Assembly (NCBI RefSeq): GCF_021601625.1
Contig: NZ_BQHR01000017.1
Location: 62,001 to 126,000 of the forward strand
DNA from: Pseudomonas paraglycinae
Lineage (GTDB): Bacteria; Pseudomonadota; Gammaproteobacteria; Pseudomonadales; Pseudomonadaceae
DNA: 64,000 bases
Reading direction: 5' to 3'
Shown here: in pieces, positions 59,828 through 64,000 of the stretch
How positions within the stretch are numbered: position 1 is the stretch's first letter
How the letters are laid out: every line of letters starts with the position of its first letter
Notes under the pieces: model-generated
Told to the model about the DNA's origin: nothing
What the model saw: only the letters and a program-made list of their open reading frames with translations
Databases searched by the model: none
Translations under genes and position numbers: made by a program

Positions 59828-61333
59828 TCAGGCCACGACGACCCGGTTTCGCCCACCTTCCTTGGCCTGATACAACGCCTTGTCCGCCGCGAACAACAGC
59901 TGCTCCAGACTGATTTCGCTCGTCGCCGTCCAGGTACTGATACCGACGCTCACGGTCATCGGTGACTGGTCTTTATTCAGGCTCGGCAATTGCTCCACCG
60001 CTGCACGAATGTGCTCGGCGATCTGCTGCGCCCCGACGCTGTCGGTTTCCGCGAGGATCACCGAAAACTCCTCACCGCCATACCGCGCCACCAGATCCGC
60101 CGGACGCCGCACATTGGCGGTGATCACTCTCGCCAGTTCACGCAACGCCTGATCGCCGGCCTGATGCCCGTGGCGGTCATTGAATGCCTTGAAGTGGTCC
60201 GCATCGATCATCAGCAATGACAGGGGTTGGCCCGAGCGTTGGGCGCGGAACCACTCGTGGCGCAGCGACTGGTCGAGCATCCGCCGGTTGGCGACCCCGG
60301 TCAGGGCATCGGTCGCCGCCAGTTGCGCCAGTTCGTGTTCGGCCCGTTGCCGCAGTCGCAGCTCCCGGGCCAGCAGCCAGGTCAGCCACAGCAGGCCGGC
60401 ACACAGCACGCCGGTGGCGCCGCTGATCAGGATCGCCGTGCGTCGCCACGCGCCGAACACTTCCTCACTGGACAGGGCAACGATCACCGTCAGCGGCAGA
60501 TTGCCGACCCGCGAATAGGTGTACAGCCGTTGCTGATAATCCATGCTCGAAATGCTGTTGAAACTGCCATTGCCGTTACTGTCGCGCAGGATCCGCACCA
60601 CATTGGGCCGGGCGGCAAAGCTCTTGCCGATCGAATCGCTCTGCAGATAAGGCTTCTGCGCCAGCAGGATGCCGTCGTTGTTGATGATGTTGAGGGTGCT
60701 GTCGATGCCGATGTCGAGACTGTTGAACAGCTGATCGAAGTAATCGAGTTTCATCGACGCCACGGCCACGCCCAGAAACTCGCCGGTGTCCGAAGAGATG
60801 CGCCGGCTGAAACTGATCCGCCACTGGTTCGCGTCATCGCAGTCGCAGCGGGGTTTGAACGGACGGCTGATGAACATGCCGGTGTCGCGGTTGAAGGCGT
60901 GGGCGAGGAAGTAGTCGCGGTCGGCGAAATTGCCTGGCAGCGGATCGACCCGCGAGGAATCGGCGATCACCTCGCCATGCTTGTCGAGCAACAGGATGTC
61001 GCCCTTGAAGCGCGCGGTAGTAGAGCGATCGAACAACGCCAGATGGCGAATCTGCGGCGACACATCTTTCAGGTCGTCACGCTGGGCGGCAGCGATCAGC
61101 CCTTGCAGCGTCAGGTCATACAGCTCGACGGTGCGCAGCACGTCGGCGTCGATCAACTGGGCGATGGTGGTGGCGCCGCGGGTGGCCGATTCCTGAGCGT
61201 TGGCGTGTTCGCGGATCAGCAGGAACGTGACGATGCACACAATCGCGATCACGCTCAGCAGGCTGCCGAGGATCAGCAGCAGCTCGGAGCGTCCGGTCGT
61301 GCCGTGAACGGTAGGGGTGCGGCTCGCGATCAT
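59828..61333 (-). CDS. Membrane diguanylate cyclase with periplasmic dCache-type sensor
   Basis: The 501-residue protein makes cyclic di-GMP. TM1 spans about 18-40, a periplasmic Cache-type domain about 45-295, TM2 about 298-321, and a GGDEF domain about 335-500. The active-site motif is GGEEF at 419-423 and a product-inhibition site RPAD lies at 410-413, five residues before it as expected. The sensor domain contains a CDC pair (163-165) in a loop; a metal or redox role is possible but speculative. It converges on lpxC and stands alone. Confidence 0.93.
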   Translation of the reverse strand: MIASRTPTVHGTTGRSELLLILGSLLSVIAIVCIVTFLLIREHANAQESATRGATTIAQLIDADVLRTVELYDLTLQGLIAAAQRDDLKDVSPQIRHLALFDRSTTARFKGDILLLDKHGEVIADSSRVDPLPGNFADRDYFLAHAFNRDTGMFISRPFKPRCDCDDANQWRISFSRRISSDTGEFLGVAVASMKLDYFDQLFNSLDIGIDSTLNIINNDGILLAQKPYLQSDSIGKSFAARPNVVRILRDSNGNGSFNSISSMDYQQRLYTYSRVGNLPLTVIVALSSEEVFGAWRRTAILISGATGVLCAGLLWLTWLLARELRLRQRAEHELAQLAATDALTGVANRRMLDQSLRHEWFRAQRSGQPLSLLMIDADHFKAFNDRHGHQAGDQALRELARVITANVRRPADLVARYGGEEFSVILAETDSVGAQQIAEHIRAAVEQLPSLNKDQSPMTVSVGISTWTATSEISLEQLLFAADKALYQAKEGGRNRVVVA

Positions 61334-61396
61334 GGTTCGGTTTCGGTAAGGGATTCTTGTAAGCGTAGTTGTACCCGCTTCGCTGCCACAGGCAAG

Positions 61397-61427
61397 AAAA
61401 AGGCCAGCGCATCAGGCTGGCCTTTTA
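61397..61427. terminator. Terminator-like hairpin downstream of the OprD porin gene
   Basis: AAAAGGCCAGC (61398-61408) pairs with GCTGGCCTTTT (61416-61426). On the minus strand it lies about 15 bases after the porin stop, with a T-run. Confidence 0.85.
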
Positions 61428-61441
61428 CTGTAGCGCCGATC

Positions 61442-62758
61442 TTAGAAGACGTTGATCGGGTAGTCGATGATCACACGGTATTCATCTGTGTCCGTATCCA
61501 GCGCGCCGTAACCGTTGCCGCCACGGTTGGTCGCCCATTGCAGATGCACCGCGAGGTCTTTGGCCTGGCCGCTCTGCACCACGTATTTAAGATCGATGTC
61601 GCGCTCCCAATGCTTGGCGTTGCGGCCTTCGGCGCTGTACCACAAGGCGTAACCTTTGCTGCCCGGATCGACCTTGGTCAGGTCCAGCGTGCCGCGCGAG
61701 TAGGACAGCGCCGAGGTCAGGCCCGGCAGGCCGACGCCGGCGAAATCGTAGGCGTACTTGAGTTTCCACGAGCGCTCGTTCGGGCCGTTGAAGTCCGAGT
61801 ATTGCTGCGAGTTGTCGAGGTAAACGCTGTCACCCTGGCTGATGTAATCGAACGGCGTGTTGCCGTTGACCCGCTGGTATGCAGCGGTAACGCTGTGGTT
61901 GCCGATACCGACGGTGAAATGCAGGCTGTAGGTGTTGTTGTCGATATTGCCCAGCAGCGCGTCGCCGGTGTCTTGGGTGTGATAGAAGTGCAGGCCCGGG
62001 TTGAGGGTCACCCGGTCATTCAGCGCCCAGGTGTAGTCGAGGTCGTAGTAGTACTGGTTCCAGATGTCCTTCAGCTCGGACGCGTACAGGCTGCTGGTCA
62101 GGCCTTCGACGCCGCTCCAGGCCACGCCGGCCCAGTTCAGGTGCTGGCTCTTGTCGCCGTCGGCGAGGGTGCCGTAAGAGGTGCCGATGCGTTTGTGGCC
62201 GCTCTGGTTGTAGGGCTTGGTGAAGCTGGCCTGGCCGCCTTCGATCATCCAGCCATCGAAGCTGTGGTTGGTCAGGCTGAGGCCGCGAAAGGTCTGCGGC
62301 AGCATGCGCGTCTCGCCACCGGCGATCACCGGGTTGGCGAGGAACAGATCGCCGGACTTCAGCTCGGTATCGAACGCACGCATTTTCAGAGTGCCGCCCG
62401 CCGTGGAGAACGAGCCCGGCGCTTTGCCGCTGCCGTCACTGACCGGCAGGATGCTGGAGTTGTCGGTGCCGCCACCGCCATCAAGTTTGAGACCGAGCAT
62501 GGCGTGGGCATCGATGCCGAAACCAACCGTGCCTTCGGTGTAGCCCGACTCGAATTTGCCGAGGAAACCTTGGCCCCACTCGATGTTGTCATCCGTCTGC
62601 TGCAGGCGGTTGCGGTTCATGTAGTAGTTGCGGGCGTTGAGGTTGAGACTCGCGCCTTCAACGAAACCCTGTTTCTCGGATTCGGCAGCGTGGGCGGCGG
62701 GGGCAATCGTTGCGGCAATTGCAATGAACAGCGGGGTGAAGCGAACTGGGTAACGCAC
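61442..62758 (-). CDS. OprD-family outer-membrane porin
   Basis: The 438-residue precursor has a signal peptide (ending APAAHA near residue 24) and an 18-stranded-barrel type sequence with the family opening [20 protein letters not shown] and a terminal Phe after [12 protein letters not shown]. OprD-family channels take up basic amino acids, peptides or carboxylates; which substrate applies is not readable. The start is GTG at 62758, with AAGGAG 11 bases upstream on the minus strand. An upstream small secreted protein gene is separated by a terminator. Confidence 0.93.
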   Translation of the reverse strand: MRYPVRFTPLFIAIAATIAPAAHAAESEKQGFVEGASLNLNARNYYMNRNRLQQTDDNIEWGQGFLGKFESGYTEGTVGFGIDAHAMLGLKLDGGGGTDNSSILPVSDGSGKAPGSFSTAGGTLKMRAFDTELKSGDLFLANPVIAGGETRMLPQTFRGLSLTNHSFDGWMIEGGQASFTKPYNQSGHKRIGTSYGTLADGDKSQHLNWAGVAWSGVEGLTSSLYASELKDIWNQYYYDLDYTWALNDRVTLNPGLHFYHTQDTGDALLGNIDNNTYSLHFTVGIGNHSVTAAYQRVNGNTPFDYISQGDSVYLDNSQQYSDFNGPNERSWKLKYAYDFAGVGLPGLTSALSYSRGTLDLTKVDPGSKGYALWYSAEGRNAKHWERDIDLKYVVQSGQAKDLAVHLQWATNRGGNGYGALDTDTDEYRVIIDYPINVF

Positions 62759-62865
62759 GTGCGGTAAAGCTCCTTGGGGTCAACTGACACTTCAATGTCT
62801 TGAGGTGCGGGATGTTTCTAATTGTTAAAGACGAACCGGACAGCTTACAGACCACAACGAAAAAA

Positions 62866-62886
62866 GGCCGCTGAAAATCAGCGGCC
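62866..62886 (-). terminator. Terminator of the small secreted-protein gene
   Basis: GGCCGCTGA pairs with TCAGCGGCC around AAA. The A-run on the plus-strand left side gives a U-run on the minus-strand transcript. Confidence 0.85.
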
Positions 62887-62953
62887 TGCAAGGACGACGG
62901 TTGAACGGGAAGAGCCAAACAACCGCGTCGAGGGAAACGGAGCGGTGCGCGAC

Positions 62954-63175
62954 TCAGCTCTCTTTCTCTGCAGCCTGAGTCTGGGAAGTTGCGGCCTGAG
63001 GGGCTTGCGTGGCGTCTTGAGCCTTGGCCATCACTTCTGCCTGATGCTGTTCGAATGCGTGAGCGCGAGCGGCGTTTTGCGCTACGAACGACTGCGATTC
63101 TTCAGCCATCGCCATCGGCGACAGGATCAATGAGGACAAAACGAAAGCGCTGGCAATACCCATACTGTTGGACAT
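62954..63175 (-). CDS. Small secreted Ala/Gln-rich protein, function unknown
   Basis: From the ATG at 63175 (AAGAAGG 8 bases upstream) the precursor has 73 residues. A signal peptide MSNSMGIASAF...MAMA is cleaved near residue 24, leaving about 49 residues rich in Ala, Gln and Glu that look like a single amphipathic helix (QNAARAHAFEQHQAEVMAKA). An 8-residue longer frame from 63199 is possible but has no ribosome-binding site. It has its own terminator. I recognise no family. It should be periplasmic. Confidence 0.72.
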   Translation of the reverse strand: MSNSMGIASAFVLSSLILSPMAMAEESQSFVAQNAARAHAFEQHQAEVMAKAQDATQAPQAATSQTQAAEKES

Positions 63176-63286
63176 CTTGAAAACCTTCTTGCTTGGCAAG
63201 TGCTGTTTGGTGCGGGCAAAGATAAGGTTGCCGGGCGTTGGGAAACAGCGTGATTTTCATAAATGACTGTTACAGCAAAAGCAAAA

Positions 63287-63471
63287 GTCACCCCCTCATC
63301 GGAACGCCGCCCGCCCAGCCCTCTCCCCCAAGGGGGCGAGGGGGAAAGGGAGCCGATCTTCATGCTTTTCAAAGCCTGAGTTCGACTGGATTTTTCAGGT
63401 CGGCGTAACTCGAAAGAACAACTCGGTCAGTCCCCTCTCCCTCTGGGAGAGGGTTAGGGTGAGGGGGCTTT
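63287..63471. repeat. Short palindromic repeat element, copy 2 (arms B...A', reversed relative to copy 1)
   Basis: The left arm (about 63287-63353) has the B type with a roughly 13-base insertion and degenerate stem. The right arm (about 63420-63471) is the A type, almost identical to 7073-7121 read in reverse. The spacer contains ACGCCGACCTGAAA on the minus strand, matching ACACCGACTTGAAA in copy 1. Its right edge touches the stop codon of the sensor kinase gene. Confidence 0.8.
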
Positions 63472-64000
63472 TCAGACCGGGAGGTGGATTCCGAAAGTAT
63501 TCATCCCGCGATCACTGCGCACGAACACATCGCCGCCATGCATCAGCGCAATCGCCTTGACGATCGCCAGCCCCAGTCCGTGGTTGTTGCCGCTGTTGCT
63601 GCGCGACGCATCGACCCGGTAGAAACGCTCGAACAAGCGTGGCAAATGTTCGCTGGCAATCGGCGAACCGGGGTTGGCCACGCCGATGCTGACCTGATGT
63701 TCCTCGACCGCGATCTGCACTTCGATCACCTGACCGGGCGCGGTGTGTTGTACCGCGTTGCTCAGCAGATTGATCAAGGCCCGGCGCAGATGAGCGATCT
63801 CGATCTGCACTTGCGCATCACCGCTTACCCGAACCTGGACTTGCGCGTCTTCGAGGATGAAGTCGAGGTATTCGAGGGTGGTTGCCACTTCATCGGCCAG
63901 CGAGGTGGACGTCAGTTTGGTGGCCTTGCTGCCCTGGTCGGCGCTGGCCAGGAACAGCATGTCGTTGATGATCGAGCGCAGGCGTTCCAGCTCTTCGAGG
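63472..64000 (-). CDS. Sensor histidine kinase, C-terminal part (heavy-metal/CusS-like), 5' end outside window
   Basis: The frame is open to the window edge; 176 residues are visible, from the end of the dimerisation helix (LEELERLRSIINDMLFLASAD) through the HATPase domain. The N-box is LINLLSNAVQHT, and the F/G2 boxes are LFERFYRVDASR and HGLGLAIVKAIALMHGG. The spacing and wording resemble the CusS/IrlS heavy-metal sensor branch. The sensor domain and phosphorylated His lie outside, so the signal cannot be named. A partner response-regulator gene would be expected further upstream. Confidence 0.88.
   Translation of the reverse strand, partial: LEELERLRSIINDMLFLASADQGSKATKLTSTSLADEVATTLEYLDFILEDAQVQVRVSGDAQVQIEIAHLRRALINLLSNAVQHTAPGQVIEVQIAVEEHQVSIGVANPGSPIASEHLPRLFERFYRVDASRSNSGNNHGLGLAIVKAIALMHGGDVFVRSDRGMNTFGIHLPV

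Overview
The window is a high-GC, gene-dense chromosomal segment of a fluorescens-group Pseudomonas. That call rests on the complete Pseudomonas-type division and cell-wall cluster (mraZ to lpxC, with rnpB just upstream), the petABC-sspAB and rplM-rpsI neighbourhoods, an OprD-family porin, a long tryptophanyl-tRNA synthetase, and two kinds of short interspersed palindromic repeat typical of such genomes. I see no prophage, insertion sequence, tRNA, rRNA operon or CRISPR array; the window is mostly conserved core.

Layout. 1-7060: small conserved proteins, malate:quinone oxidoreductase (mqo), a YajG-like lipoprotein, an acyltransferase, two small cysteine/DUF2007 proteins and a divergent SRAP/YedK DNA-repair protein. 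7061-14083: a repeat element, a chemoreceptor, an M48 lipoprotein protease, a GDT1-type Mn exporter behind a yybP-ykoY riboswitch, rsmC, a hydroxyacid dehydrogenase and a LysE-type exporter. 14084-22462: a lipid-handling locus made of a medium-chain acyl-CoA ligase, a DUF1302 outer-membrane protein, a DUF1329 periplasmic protein and a very large MalT-type LuxR regulator. 22463-31411: MBL hydrolase, OmpA-like lipoprotein, zapG, alpha/beta hydrolase, trpS, zapE, then a GlxA/AraC regulator divergent from an acyl-CoA dehydrogenase, and an aldo/keto reductase. 31412-41551: rplM-rpsI, petABC, sspAB, the dolP-diaA-yraN-lpoA block divergent from rsmI, and rnpB. 41552-59820: mraZ-rsmH-ftsL-ftsI-murE-murF-mraY-murD-ftsW-murG-murC-ddlB-ftsQ-ftsA-ftsZ-lpxC, nearly all with overlapping stop/start codons. 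59821-64000: a diguanylate cyclase, an OprD porin, a small secreted protein and the C-terminal end of a metal-type sensor kinase.

How the genes work together. The dcw cluster makes lipid II and assembles the divisome, and MraZ probably represses it through three 10-bp repeats in the promoter. zapE, zapG and lpoA add further division and peptidoglycan functions nearby. petABC carries electrons from the quinol pool that mqo feeds. The lipid locus and the acyl-CoA dehydrogenase look like parts of fatty-acid use; three of their transcripts carry exact AANAANAA motifs near the start codon, which suggests Hfq/Crc catabolite repression.

Most worth a second look: the SRAP protein with two altered pocket residues; the Mn riboswitch followed by two crossing stem-forming repeats; two diverged, oppositely oriented copies of an asymmetric roughly 185-bp palindromic element, each abutting a gene 3' end; the extra C-terminal domain on TrpS; and the lipid locus with its regulator.
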